Below the pieces are notes generated by a model. The model made no database searches. It saw nothing but the letters and a program-made list of their open reading frames with translations, and had not been told where the DNA came from. The position numbers and the translations under genes were made by a program. A stretch of 64,000 bases of DNA from Acetobacter oeni (GTDB lineage: Bacteria; Pseudomonadota; Alphaproteobacteria; Acetobacterales; Acetobacteraceae), in NCBI RefSeq assembly GCF_011516825.1, contig NZ_WOTA01000004.1, positions 163,352 to 227,351 on the forward strand, in the 5' to 3' direction. Below, one piece after another: positions 25,672 through 34,627 of the stretch (the first letter of the stretch is position 1; every line of letters begins with the position of its first letter).

Positions 25672-27408
25672 TCAGAAGAACAGCACGGCACCACCGGACG
25701 CTGAATTGTCCTTCGCCTTGTTACCGTTATGCGCAGACGATTCCGTGTGAGCATACTCGCCGACAAGCTGCAACCAGTCCGTCACCTTGAAGAACAGAGC
25801 ACCCACTTCAGATTCATTGCGCTTCACCAGATCCGGATCGAGCTCCTGCGGCGCCTGATACAGGTTACTCACACCATAGCTTCCCACAAGCCGGAGCCGC
25901 TTCGTCACAGAATAAGCGCCCTGAATATAAAAGCCTTCCGAATCACGCTTGCGCCCGTCCGCCGCCACACCGTCGAAGAACAGCCCCGTCGTGCCCAGAC
26001 CACTGCCACGATAATAATAAGCGACGCCCTCAAAGCCCTTATAAGACAGCTTCGTGCCGATTTCCCCGGCCTCAACCGTCGCTCCGCGACCTGCGGATTC
26101 CGCCAGAACACTGGACGTCAGCCGCTGCTGATGCTGCGCCAGAAAGCCCGCCCAGATCCGCCCCTTCAGATCACCGGCCGTGAAGTCATAAGAGACCTTT
26201 CCCTGAACCATGGGCGAACTGTGATAGGTCGATGTCGCGGACGCACCGTCACCGGCATAATTAAATTCATCCAGCGGCTGGAAAACACCAACCGACCCCT
26301 GCAGCCCGTGCCAGACAGGGGAGGCATAGGAAATCTGTGGAATCCAGTCCGCATACACATAACCAACGCCGATACGACCAAGAGACGTATTGCCCGGCGA
26401 CGCATTACTGCCCGTCGAACCAACACTGAGCAGCGTGGCGTCAAACATGATCGCATCAGACCCGAACAGGGCCAGATCACGACCAACCTTGAACGTGCCC
26501 CACTTCTTGTTGCCCGCCGTCATGTAAATCTGACGAAAATCCAGTCCGGCCGTTCCAAGCCCGACCGGGCTTCCCCCGGAATTGGCGTTAAACGAGCCGT
26601 TCGTGGCATTATCAATGCCCGGATACATACCGAACACCACCCCAAGATCGATCCCTTCCTGCGTGGTCGTGATCTTGGTGATCAGAGCGGCAGGGAGCAG
26701 TCCGTTACGAACGGAAGAAGAATCAAACTTATTGCCACCCGCACCGGTCGAAACGCCGCCGGCGACCGCCCGCCCGGTGGCCGGGCTGTTATACGTGTAA
26801 AACCCGTTCACAAACCCCGAAAGATTGATCGCGATCTCACCAGCCTGGAACGTCAGCCCTTTGCCAGGAACATATTTCGCCACACGCACAATGCTCGTAT
26901 CATTCATGGCATTCTGCGCCGCCAGCATCGAATCATGCGCGGACCGGGCACTCGCAGCCGCGCTGTTCGCCGCGTCCCGCGCATCGACAAACACCGGCGT
27001 CACGTCGGGAGAAGCATCATACCGCCGGGCGCGACGCGCATCAGCGGCATAATGAGACCCGTCAACGCCCCGTCCTTTCGCACGCTCGCCCCGCTCAGAC
27101 CCGCCGCCATCTTCATTCAGGGAAGGGCGCGTATGGTGCATATGCTTCGTCAGAAGCGTACCGTATTCGTTTTTGGTCAGACTTCCCTTGGCACGAAGAA
27201 TATCGAGCAGATCCGTGTAATCGTCCGCTTTCGCAGTCTGAGAACCGGCCACAGCACAGATACCCGCCAGAATCGTCGCCGCCAGCAGCGCGGCCCCGAT
27301 GCGTCTGCCGCCGGGTAAGCGGGTATTCCGTCGGCTGCTCAGCGAATTGTTCTGTGTCTGCCTGATCCCGGACGGCACTGACTGAATCACGATAACCTGG
27401 CCCTTCAA
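25672..27408 (-). CDS. Outer-membrane porin-like beta-barrel protein
   Basis: A 578-residue exported protein. The signal region (RRIGAALLAATILAGICAVAGSQ, cleavage near AKADD) is preceded by a long basic N-terminus, so an internal start cannot be excluded. The segment LLDILRAKGSLTKNEYGTLL, a helical stretch of about 70 residues rich in Ala and Ser, and then a barrel with alternating aromatic strands (FVNGFYTYNS, AYYYRGSGLG) end in the Phe terminus GGAVLFF, typical for BAM-assembled barrels. It resembles the phosphate-selective/OprO-like or general porins of acetic acid bacteria. The substrate is unknown. Confidence 0.85.
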   Translation of the reverse strand: MKGQVIVIQSVPSGIRQTQNNSLSSRRNTRLPGGRRIGAALLAATILAGICAVAGSQTAKADDYTDLLDILRAKGSLTKNEYGTLLTKHMHHTRPSLNEDGGGSERGERAKGRGVDGSHYAADARRARRYDASPDVTPVFVDARDAANSAAASARSAHDSMLAAQNAMNDTSIVRVAKYVPGKGLTFQAGEIAINLSGFVNGFYTYNSPATGRAVAGGVSTGAGGNKFDSSSVRNGLLPAALITKITTTQEGIDLGVVFGMYPGIDNATNGSFNANSGGSPVGLGTAGLDFRQIYMTAGNKKWGTFKVGRDLALFGSDAIMFDATLLSVGSTGSNASPGNTSLGRIGVGYVYADWIPQISYASPVWHGLQGSVGVFQPLDEFNYAGDGASATSTYHSSPMVQGKVSYDFTAGDLKGRIWAGFLAQHQQRLTSSVLAESAGRGATVEAGEIGTKLSYKGFEGVAYYYRGSGLGTTGLFFDGVAADGRKRDSEGFYIQGAYSVTKRLRLVGSYGVSNLYQAPQELDPDLVKRNESEVGALFFKVTDWLQLVGEYAHTESSAHNGNKAKDNSASGGAVLFF

Positions 27409-27593
27409 CTGTCGTCCTGTGCCCCCACCGCCTGCCGATATAACGGAATTTCACCGAATTCGGCAGAACGACAGGGCGTTACTTAGCAAACAAATGACAT
27501 GAATGGGCAAATTCTGACAGAACCTTAATCTGGTCAATGTTTCGTGTGCCACCTGATGATTTTGTGATCGCGAATGCGACCTTTACGCCACGC

Positions 27594-28469
27594 TCACGGC
27601 TGAATACCTTTTTTCACCTGCACGGGCGGACCCGGCTGCTCCCCGATCGACTGAAGCAGATCCCTCTCGATCGTATGCGCCATCGACGCCATGGGAAGCG
27701 CATGCGGAGAGTTTCTGAACGGCTCCTGAAGATCGTCTCCCGCCTTGTCGAGCACAATAAACAGCAATCCCACGAGAGACGAGCCAAGCGGCGTCACCCA
27801 TCCCAGCGTCTGCACTGTCGAGAGCGGAAGCACGATGCAGAACAGATTGGCCAGCGCACGAGGCAGCATAGAATACTGGATCGGCAGAGGCGTTCTGCAA
27901 ATGCGCTCCAGACCCCCCTGGGCATTGGCAAGATCGGATAATATCCGGTCAATCTGCCCATGCAGAGCGCCATCGATCTTCAGCCGCGTGGCCTCTCCGG
28001 TCACTCCGATTCCAAGCTGAACCAGAATGCCATTGGGCTGGTTGGTCCACCCCTCAATCTTCTCTGCCATCTCCGGCGATAAAAGCCGCCGCACATCAGC
28101 AGATCCGTCCACCTCGCCCAGCGCCGTCCGCAGCGCATGAGGATAGGCCGCCATCGCCCGCACCAGATCAGGCCGTCCCCCAAGGATCGACACAACCTGC
28201 CGCCCGAAAGAACGTGAGTTATTGGTCACAGCGCCCCAGAGCGTCCGGCCCTCCCACCAGCGGGCATACGCGCTGTTATTCCGAACCCCCATGAACAGCG
28301 CCAGCGCCGAACCGATAAGCGAGACGGGGAGGGAAGGGATCTCCATCCATTCCTGATGAAAAAGCTGATAAAGGATCACCACAACCAGATCCCATGCGCC
28401 GAGCAGAAGGAGAACACCCGCACTTTCCCGGAGCAGTATGATCAGTCCGATCCGTTTATTAACGATCAT
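27594..28469 (-). CDS. Bestrophin-family anion channel
   Basis: A 291-residue membrane protein of the bestrophin/UPF0187 (YneE) group. It shows the N-terminal LLRESAGVLLLLGAWDLVVV helix, SLPVSLIGSALALFMGVRNNSAYARWWEGRTLWGAVTNNSRSFGRQV (the family signature, with the NNSAY-RWWEGR-WG core) and GWVTPLGSSLVGLLFIVLDKAG with the second pore region. Bacterial homologues form pentameric channels for anions or cations. It is convergent with nothing close and divergent from the fghA pseudogene. Confidence 0.9.
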   Translation of the reverse strand: MIVNKRIGLIILLRESAGVLLLLGAWDLVVVILYQLFHQEWMEIPSLPVSLIGSALALFMGVRNNSAYARWWEGRTLWGAVTNNSRSFGRQVVSILGGRPDLVRAMAAYPHALRTALGEVDGSADVRRLLSPEMAEKIEGWTNQPNGILVQLGIGVTGEATRLKIDGALHGQIDRILSDLANAQGGLERICRTPLPIQYSMLPRALANLFCIVLPLSTVQTLGWVTPLGSSLVGLLFIVLDKAGDDLQEPFRNSPHALPMASMAHTIERDLLQSIGEQPGPPVQVKKGIQP

Positions 28470-28773
28470 ACAGAGACACTATCCTTTAAAAGTTTGCCGG
28501 CCCCGCAAAGACGTCATCACCCTGCAGGCGCCGGCACGCCCGCTCATCCCGGGCTATAACAGCCGGTGACATAGCTTTGCCCGCGAAACAACGCCGCACA
28601 CCACCCCGTGGCCACTCCGATGACTGTTTGTCATGGTGCAGCCATGTTCCCGCAAAGCATGAATGCGTCCGAAGACCTGCATTATTTACAATAAAGAGAG
28701 CCCTGTCCCCGCGCGTGCACAGGCCCTCATGTTGCGATAGACTGCACCAACCCGGAAATGAAGGAACTCAGTA
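28470..28773. other. Intergenic region between bestrophin and fghA
   Basis: A 304-base divergent gap. No recognisable gene. It must hold both promoters; AAGGAAC at 28761 is the ribosome site of fghA. Confidence 0.5.
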
Positions 28774-29622
28774 ATGACCCTTACAACCCGTTCCGAACAT
28801 CTCTGCAGCAACGGACGGCTCGGATTTTACAGCCACCAGTCTGAAGAACTCGGGCTCGTCGCGAGTTTCGGTGCCTTCATTCCGGCGGAAGCGAGCAGGG
28901 AAAACCCAGTCCCGGTCCTCCACGTCCTGGCCGGCCTGACCTGCAATCATGAAACATTCCTGATCAAATAAGGAATCATCCGGTTCGCAGCCCAACACGG
29001 CATCGCACTGATCGCCACCGATACCTCTCCGCGCGGCGCAAACACGCAGGGCGAGACCGATGACTGGGATCTCGGCGCCGGCGCCGGTTTTTACCTGGAT
29101 GCAACATGCTCCCCCTGGCGCGCCCATTACCGCATGGGCAGCTACCTCGACCGCGAACTTCCCGCCGTCACCGAAGCCATTTTCCCGATCGACGGCACAA
29201 AACGCGGCATTACAGGTCACTCCATGGGAGGCCACGGCGCACTCGTCCACGCCCTGAATCGCCCCGATCTGTGGAAATCAGTGTCAGCCTTCGCGCCGAT
29301 CACGCATCCGGCCACCGTGCCCTGGGGCGAAAAAGCCTTCATAACCTATCTGGGACCGGACCGCTCAGCCTGGGCCTCCCATGACGCGACCCTGCTGCTG
29401 AAAGCCGGCCATACGCATCCCACGACACTCCTCGTCGATCAGGGAAACGCCGATCCGTTCCTCGAAAAACAACTCCGGCCCTGGCATCTCGAAACAGCCG
29501 CGAAAGAGGCGGGACAAAAACTCAACCTGCGCCACCACGCGGGCTACGATCATTCCTACTGGTTCATCCAGAGCTTCATCGAAGACCATCTGACTCATCA
29601 CGCCGCCATCCTGAAAGAATAG
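28774..29622 (+). pseudogene. fghA: S-formylglutathione hydrolase with an in-frame TAA at codon 66
   Basis: Would hydrolyse S-formylglutathione to formate and glutathione in glutathione-dependent formaldehyde oxidation. The frame covers 282 codons, normal length for the family, but codon 66 (28969-28971) is TAA, between ETFLIK and GIIRFAAQHGIAL, where homologues have a small residue (Ser or Ala). The rest is intact and in frame: SPRGANTQGETDDWDLGAGAG-like loop, nucleophile motif GHSMGGHGA, Asp in DQGNADPF and His in GYDHSYWF. A strong terminator follows the stop. The single lesion suggests a recent mutation (for example TCA to TAA) or a sequencing error. Translation could restart at ATG 29134 but would lack the N-terminal third. 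Confidence 0.88.
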
Positions 29623-29638
29623 CTGCATCCCGGAACAG

Positions 29639-29676
29639 GCTCAGAAAACCGGCGCACTCCCGCGGGTTTTCTGAGC
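29639..29676 (+). terminator. Rho-independent terminator of fghA
   Basis: A perfect 12-bp stem, GCTCAGAAAACC (29639-29650) with GGTTTTCTGAGC (29665-29676), loop of 14 bases, 17 bases after the fghA stop. The T-run is short and inside the stem. Confidence 0.7.
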
Positions 29677-29705
29677 TCACCCGGATCCGCCCACACTCCG
29701 AGTTG

Positions 29706-29723
29706 GCATAATATATATTATGC
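29706..29723. promoter_or_regulatory. Perfect 18-bp palindrome, operator candidate
   Basis: GCATAATATATATTATGC is fully symmetric and shares both 7-bp arms (GCATAAT, ATTATGC) with the palindrome over the cysK promoter at 6080-6097 apart from one base. No intact gene follows within 1.2 kb, so the gene it once served may be lost, or a short transcript is missed. Confidence 0.5.
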
Positions 29724-30237
29724 GACAAACAGACATCCGGATTCAGCCACCGGAATTTTCCGGAGAGCCCGAGCAAACACCCGGTCCCAACCGCATCGCA
29801 GCTTCTCCCCTCAGGGACACTCTATCTCTCCCCCACTCACGACAGCTTATTAAAGATTTTTTGTCTGCTCAGGCCGGGAAAGCGGAATGTTCGCCTTCGG
29901 ACAGGACATACGATCAGCAAACGGTGATAATGACAGGCAGTTCACTGCCGTGTCCGCAGACAACAAATATCAGGAATATCCGGCCAGTCTTAAAACCAAA
30001 ATTTAGACATCATGATGTTTACCATTAAAGCATTGCATGTTTCTGATGTGAACAGATTTTCAGATCAAACTGAGATCGATAGCCTCGTCTGTTACTGAAA
30101 CAGTCTCAAACCCGGTTTATTGACGTGAAGCCGGCAATGTCGGCTTTCGGAAAACTGTCACAACCGTCTGAATGTCCGACATGTAGGCAACTACCGCCTG
30201 TCCGATCTCATGAGAGAGAGTGACTCAACACTACATA

Positions 30238-30473
30238 TCAAAACGATGATGTTTCAACGGCCATTCCGGTCAGGACAGCATCGATTACCACCCGGTTCCC
30301 ATTTTTCGCCGTGGCCGCAACGTAGCCATCGGGTCGCACCAGCCAGATACCGTTTTCATCCGGGGGCCGGCAATCTGTCGATAATCCTGACAGGTACACG
30401 ATACCGGGCCAGTTCGGCGGCCATGGTCAGGCCGACAGGCCCCGCGCCGACGACAAGAACAGGCTTCGACATG
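30238..30473 (-). pseudogene. Remnant of a FAD-dependent monooxygenase with a large internal deletion
   Basis: From the ATG at 30473 the sequence gives MSKPVLVVGAGPVGLTMAAE and continues LARYRVPVRIIDRLPAP, a clear dinucleotide-binding start of the PheA/TfdB/UbiH-type FAD monooxygenases (GxGPxG, RIID). The frame then shifts, and the next frame reads DENGIWLVRPDGYVAATAKN up to a TGA at 30240-30238. RPDGYVA is the conserved end of the same family's C-terminal domain. About 450 residues between these parts are missing, so this is a deletion scar of one gene. No product is expected. Confidence 0.75.
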
Positions 30474-30493
30474 GTGTTTGTCCGAAAGAAAAG

Positions 30494-30517
30494 AACTGTC
30501 CGGCCATACGGACAGTT
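30494..30517. repeat. Inverted repeat near the monooxygenase remnant
   Basis: AACTGTCCG (30494-30502) and CGGACAGTT (30509-30517) form a 9-bp perfect stem with a 6-base loop, 21 bases upstream of the remnant's start codon. This position fits an old operator better than a terminator; no T-run follows. Confidence 0.45.
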
Positions 30518-31007
30518 GCCTCCGTGTTAACGCCGGACGTGCCAGGACTGTTCCTGTCTGCCCGGCGTTTCGGTTCGATATCATAATCCGGAGCGATGTA
30601 ATCAGGCGGGATTGTCATTCCGTATTGTGTACGAAACCGCAATCGGACACTTCAAACCGACTGTTTCCAGCAGAGTAAGGCGGAAGCCTCCGTCTTATAC
30701 TCCAAAAGCTCCCTCCACCCGGTTTCAACATAACCACCAGCACTTTCCGCATTAAGCAGAAATTTCGACCGCTTGACTTTCATCCCCGGGTCACCTCATC
30801 CTGACCGCAGGCAATGGACTCTGCCTGATTTCTTCTGAAATCGAACCGCCCTCAGGGCTGATGATTCCTGCCTCGCCCACAGGGCATTCGAGGGAGGAAT
30901 CCGTTCAGAGCCATGCACCATCCCGTCAGCCTCAGTTCGTCTTACGCGCCGGCCTTCCCGCCTCCCGTCCGACATTCCCTCACCAATCCCGGCAAACATC
31001 CTCCACG

Positions 31008-31847
31008 ATGACCCGTCAGGAGCCGCCAGTGCGTATCCTCGCCATTCTCGACCGCCCGGAAACCGCCGCCTCCACCCTCCGGACAGCCAGCGAACTGGCT
31101 GACCGCCTCGGTTGTCAGGACATTCGCCTGCTTCACCCCGCCCCGGCCGACGACCCCGCTTTCCAGTCACCCGATGAAGGCATGCCCGGCCCGGAAGATC
31201 GCGCGCGCTTCGCTCATGATGTCTCCGCGCGCGCGGAGACCCTGCGCCAGATCTGCCAGGATCAGAGCAGAACATCCGGACAGGAAGGTCGCGCCAGATG
31301 GGTGGAAATCACCGGCGACATCAGGAAAATCGTTGCGCGGGAAGCCGCGAACGCCGCTCTGACCGTTCTGAGCAGACCCCGGCCCGATGATCCCGAATTC
31401 GTCAGACAGGCCTTTTCCGGCGCCCTGTACGATGCAAAAGCCGCCGTCGTCATCGCCCCGCTACAGCACCATGACACCGTCGGAGCGCGCCCCGTTATCG
31501 CCTGGCACCCCTCATCCGGTCTCGAACAGGCCATCGAAGCGGCACAGCCCCTCCTCAAACAGGCCGAACGCGTAGTCCTCATCATCGGCGAAAACTACCC
31601 CGGCGAGGTCGCCGAACCCGACTTCGCCGAACAACTACGCCGGGCAGACATCCCTGTCTCCATCGACCGGTTTATTATCTCCTCCACCAACACAGGAGAG
31701 GAGATCAGAAGCCATGCCCTCACCGCGGGCGGAGACCTCCTGATCATGGGGGCCTATAGTCGCCCCCATTTCATCGAATGGCTGTTCGGCGGCCCGACAC
31801 AGGAAATCCTGGCCCACGAAACACTGCCCCTTCTGACACACCACTAA
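31008..31847 (+). CDS. Universal stress protein (tandem-domain UspA type)
   Basis: A 279-residue protein of the size of two fused Usp domains. The first half (VRILAILDRPETAASTLRTASELADRLG, ALTVLSRPRPDDPE) is diverged. The second half (PVIAWHPSSGLEQAIEAAQPLLKQAERVVLI, IRSHALTAGGDLLIMGAYSR, WLFGGPTQEILAHETLPLL) is a good Usp domain with the GxxSRxxExxxGGxTxxIL-type nucleotide site, here GAYSRPHFIEWLFGGPT. An upstream extension to 30861 has no conserved sequence, so I start at ATG 31008. crcB follows after 36 bases and is likely in the same operon. Confidence 0.85.
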   Translation: MTRQEPPVRILAILDRPETAASTLRTASELADRLGCQDIRLLHPAPADDPAFQSPDEGMPGPEDRARFAHDVSARAETLRQICQDQSRTSGQEGRARWVEITGDIRKIVAREAANAALTVLSRPRPDDPEFVRQAFSGALYDAKAAVVIAPLQHHDTVGARPVIAWHPSSGLEQAIEAAQPLLKQAERVVLIIGENYPGEVAEPDFAEQLRRADIPVSIDRFIISSTNTGEEIRSHALTAGGDLLIMGAYSRPHFIEWLFGGPTQEILAHETLPLLTHH

Positions 31848-31883
31848 ACGCAACACGACATTATCAGGGAAACAGGATCACCT

Positions 31884-32300
31884 ATGTTTGCAAACAGCCT
31901 CCCCCCGATCCTGATCGCGCTCGGTGGCGCGGCCGGAACGCTCCTCCGTTACTGGATCGGGATGGCGACGGCCCGCTGGAGCCACTCGCTGCCCTGGGGA
32001 ACGATCTTCATTAACATGACAGGCTCTTTCGTCATCGCCCTCTTCGCCGGCCTCACCGCCGCCGGCGGCCGGCTACAGATTTCCGATACCGGCAGACTGG
32101 TCTTCATGGTCGGACTCTGCGGCGGATACACAACCTTTTCGTCCTTCAGCCTTCAGACACTGGACCTGCTGCGTAACGGAACACCCGGACGCGCCCTGCT
32201 CAATATCACCCTCTCGATTGTGCTTTGCATGGCCAGCGTTTCAGCCGGTTATCTCGCCGCACAGACCATCAACCACGCCCAGATCCGCGAAAGTAAATGA
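31884..32300 (+). CDS. crcB: Fluoride channel CrcB/FluC
   Basis: Exports fluoride as a dual-topology dimer in the inner membrane. The 138-residue protein has four helices and the family motifs ALGGAAGTLLRYWIG, LPWGTIFINMTGSFVIAL (pore Asn) and GLCGGYTTFSSFSLQTLDLL (Phe box and Na+ site). The 36 bases upstream are too short for a fluoride riboswitch and none is evident. Likely co-transcribed with the universal stress gene. Confidence 0.95.
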   Translation: MFANSLPPILIALGGAAGTLLRYWIGMATARWSHSLPWGTIFINMTGSFVIALFAGLTAAGGRLQISDTGRLVFMVGLCGGYTTFSSFSLQTLDLLRNGTPGRALLNITLSIVLCMASVSAGYLAAQTINHAQIRESK

Positions 32301-32321
32301 TGCGATTGCAAATGCAGGAGA

Positions 32322-33944
32322 TCACCCCTGCCCTTCTCTCAACACCCGACAGAGCGAGAGACGAGCGGTAACAGGCTCTCCGTCACGCACCGTCGTTCTG
32401 CCCAGTCCGGACACAATAAAACGGCAGCCGGACACTCTGAAATCCGGCACAAACTGTTTCAAAATCGACGCATGATCGTCTTCTGTCCCGTCATCCGAAC
32501 GTACCATATAAAGTACCCGTCCCCCGGACATCAGCCCCCTCGCCTCCCTCCCCGCGCCGAACTCCGCTGACCGTGCCAGCAAATCGTTCATCCCGATAAA
32601 ATGCAGAGAGGCCGCATTCCGGAAAAAGGGCGCCAGATAAGCAAGATTACGCCCCATCAGCACAACGGTGCTCCCCGGCTCCACGCTCTGTTCAGCAACA
32701 TCGAACGTCCGCCCGGAAAAACGCGTATGTCCGAACCCCGGATAACGGGTCGTTACAGCCAGCGCCACGACAATACCGAAACAGGCCACCGCGCAGCGAC
32801 GGCTGCTCACAAATTCCGTCCCATGCCGGAACATATCCCGTAACGCGCTGACAATCAGAAAACCCGTGAGAACCTCAATCGGAATCGCATATCGCAGAAT
32901 CGAATAATACCGCAGCCAGAAAACATACCCCACCACCGCAAACGCCAGAACAGCCCCTTCCGCCCGCCTGGACGGATTCATAACACGCCGCCACATCCGG
33001 CCCCGAAAAATAAGCCAGATACAGGCCAGCATCGTCAGCGCAAAACGTCCGTCCGCAAACGGCGCCTCCAGAGCAATGCCTTGCCTGTCCTGCAACCAGA
33101 AAAATGGCCAGGCGATCCACTGCACAACAGAGCGCGGCTTGTAACGCTGGTCAGTAAAAGGCAGCCATGCCGCGTAATCCGAATGAAAAATCTCATTATA
33201 CATGGGAAAAACCGGATTGCCGGTCAGACACCACAGATGAAAACCCCACCAGCCGTAAGTCACGAGAAAACCCGCGAGCCCTCCCGCTGCACTGATCGCA
33301 GCCCCATAAAACAGCCGGCCTTTTCCCGCCACCATGACACCGGAGGCCGCCACAATCGCAGGCAGGTAAACAATCGCCGTCGGTTTAATGCCGGCGGCCA
33401 GCCCCACGCAGACACTTCCCGCCAGTATCCGCCATTCACACCTCCCGCCAGGCACGTCAGCCCGGGAAATCACCAGTCTGAGCCCCGAAAGAACCAGCGC
33501 CGCCAGCGGCACCTCGTTTGAAGACAACCCAGCCTGGGACAACGCCGCCGCCCCGGTAAGACCGATGAGCAGCGCCACAAAAAATTCAGACCGGCTGAAA
33601 CCACCCTGCCCCGCCAGGCGCCGAAGGAGCGAAAACACAACCCCCGCCAGCAAACCGTACCATATCCCCTGAACCCCCGCGAAAACCCGGGGATAACCGG
33701 ACAGAATCCCGGTTCCGAGCACATAGAGCGGTATATCGCCGAGCGGATTGAAAAAAGTCTGCACATCCGCCGGCAAAACATCCGCCCCGGCGTGACGGGT
33801 CAGAAATGCCCACGGATTATAAAGATGATAGTTCCGCAAATCGGAAAAACGATCCTGCCCGAACGCGACAGAAAGCGCCGGCCCGATTATCAGAAACAGA
33901 AGATAAGGAAGAAACCGGGCCGCCCTGCCAGAAAACAGTCTCAC
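32322..33944 (-). CDS. Polytopic membrane protein, GT-C glycosyltransferase-like
   Basis: A protein of about 540 residues with ten or more hydrophobic helices over residues 1-430 and a soluble C-terminal part of about 110 residues (EQSVEPGSTVVLMGRNLAYLAPFF, VLYMVRSDDG). The N-terminal loop DRFSDLRNYHLYNPWAFLTRHAGADVLPADVQTFFNPLGD lies in the periplasm and carries acidic residues, in the place where GT-C enzymes have their catalytic Asp. I know no named family for certain; acetic acid bacteria have many such lipid-linked sugar transferase-like proteins. The GTG at 33944 has GGAGAGG 4 bases upstream, whereas the ATG at 33968 has no ribosome site, so I prefer GTG. Confidence 0.7.
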   Translation of the reverse strand: MRLFSGRAARFLPYLLFLIIGPALSVAFGQDRFSDLRNYHLYNPWAFLTRHAGADVLPADVQTFFNPLGDIPLYVLGTGILSGYPRVFAGVQGIWYGLLAGVVFSLLRRLAGQGGFSRSEFFVALLIGLTGAAALSQAGLSSNEVPLAALVLSGLRLVISRADVPGGRCEWRILAGSVCVGLAAGIKPTAIVYLPAIVAASGVMVAGKGRLFYGAAISAAGGLAGFLVTYGWWGFHLWCLTGNPVFPMYNEIFHSDYAAWLPFTDQRYKPRSVVQWIAWPFFWLQDRQGIALEAPFADGRFALTMLACIWLIFRGRMWRRVMNPSRRAEGAVLAFAVVGYVFWLRYYSILRYAIPIEVLTGFLIVSALRDMFRHGTEFVSSRRCAVACFGIVVALAVTTRYPGFGHTRFSGRTFDVAEQSVEPGSTVVLMGRNLAYLAPFFRNAASLHFIGMNDLLARSAEFGAGREARGLMSGGRVLYMVRSDDGTEDDHASILKQFVPDFRVSGCRFIVSGLGRTTVRDGEPVTARLSLCRVLREGQG

Positions 33945-34048
33945 GTCACCTCTCCGAACCCCGTTCATCCGGCCCGAAGCCCTTGCGACCCGCCATCGCC
34001 AGTGGCATTGGACAGCATCTGTTAACGATCAGGAAACCCCCGGCCGCC

Positions 34049-34627
34049 ATGCTCGATCGCCTCTATACCCGCGTGCGAGCCCACGCAGCCGGTCCCCAGG
34101 CCCCTTACTGGCTCGCCCTTCTGTGCTTCGCCGAAGCCAGCGTCTTCCCGCTGCCGCCCGAAACCCTGCTCATCCCCATGTGCCTGGCCAACCGGGCCCG
34201 CGCCTGGCAATACGCCGCGATCGCCACCGTCGCCAGCGTCTGCGGCGGCCTGCTCGGATGGTATATCGGCGCCGTCCTGCTTCAGCACGTCGCCCTGCCC
34301 ATCGTCCATTTCTACCACGCCGAACACACACTCGCGACGCTTCAGGAAAAGTTCCGCCAGTGGGGCGTCTGGATCATCCTTATCAAAGGCCTGACCCCCG
34401 TCCCCTACAAATTCGTCACCATCGCCAGCGGCGCGGCCCACTTCGCCATCGTGCCGTTCATGCTCGCCAGCCTCGTGACACGCGGCGTCCGTTTCTTCCT
34501 CGTCGCCGGCCTTCTCCGTCGCTTCGGCGCCCCGATCGAAGCCTTCATCGAAAAACGCCTGCCTCTCGTCTGCGGCGTTTTCGCTGTCCTGCTGATCGGC
34601 GGAGTTATCGCGCTCAGATATCTTTGA
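34049..34627 (+). CDS. YqaA/DedA-like (VTT domain) membrane protein
   Basis: A 192-residue inner-membrane protein of the YqaA branch of the DedA/SNARE-associated (VTT) superfamily: LALLCFAEASVFPLPPETLLIPM (the E-x-x-x-PxPxE re-entrant motif), GGLLGWYIGAVLL, and ILIKGLTPVPYKFVTIASGAAHF with the conserved KG-TPxPYK loop. Relatives are lipid scramblase or flippase candidates linked to undecaprenyl phosphate recycling. The 3' end overlaps the convergent DMT transporter gene by 14 bases. A longer frame from 33806 lies over the neighbouring gene and is rejected. Confidence 0.88.
   Translation: MLDRLYTRVRAHAAGPQAPYWLALLCFAEASVFPLPPETLLIPMCLANRARAWQYAAIATVASVCGGLLGWYIGAVLLQHVALPIVHFYHAEHTLATLQEKFRQWGVWIILIKGLTPVPYKFVTIASGAAHFAIVPFMLASLVTRGVRFFLVAGLLRRFGAPIEAFIEKRLPLVCGVFAVLLIGGVIALRYL

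Larger units (their letters stand above)
29724..31007. other. Decayed intergenic stretch
   Basis: A region of 1.28 kb with no intact gene, lower GC than its neighbours and broken frames on both strands. The one part I can assign is the flavin monooxygenase remnant at 30238-30473. Between 29724 and 30237 and between 30520 and 31007 I see only short frames without recognisable motifs. Confidence 0.6.

Noticed and set aside
25729..27318. Long plus-strand frame opposite the porin gene
   Set aside because: Shadow frame with Arg-rich translation; the minus strand encodes a signal peptide and a barrel ending in Phe.
28969..28971. Programmed readthrough or recoding at the fghA stop
   Set aside because: The codon is TAA, which is not used for selenocysteine or pyrrolysine, and no recoding structure is evident. 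A nonsense mutation is simpler.
29720..30028. Plus-strand frame of about 100 codons after the palindrome
   Set aside because: No ribosome site, no motif, and it lies in a decayed region.
31848..31883. Fluoride riboswitch upstream of crcB
   Set aside because: Only 36 bases separate the genes and none of the riboswitch consensus blocks is present.
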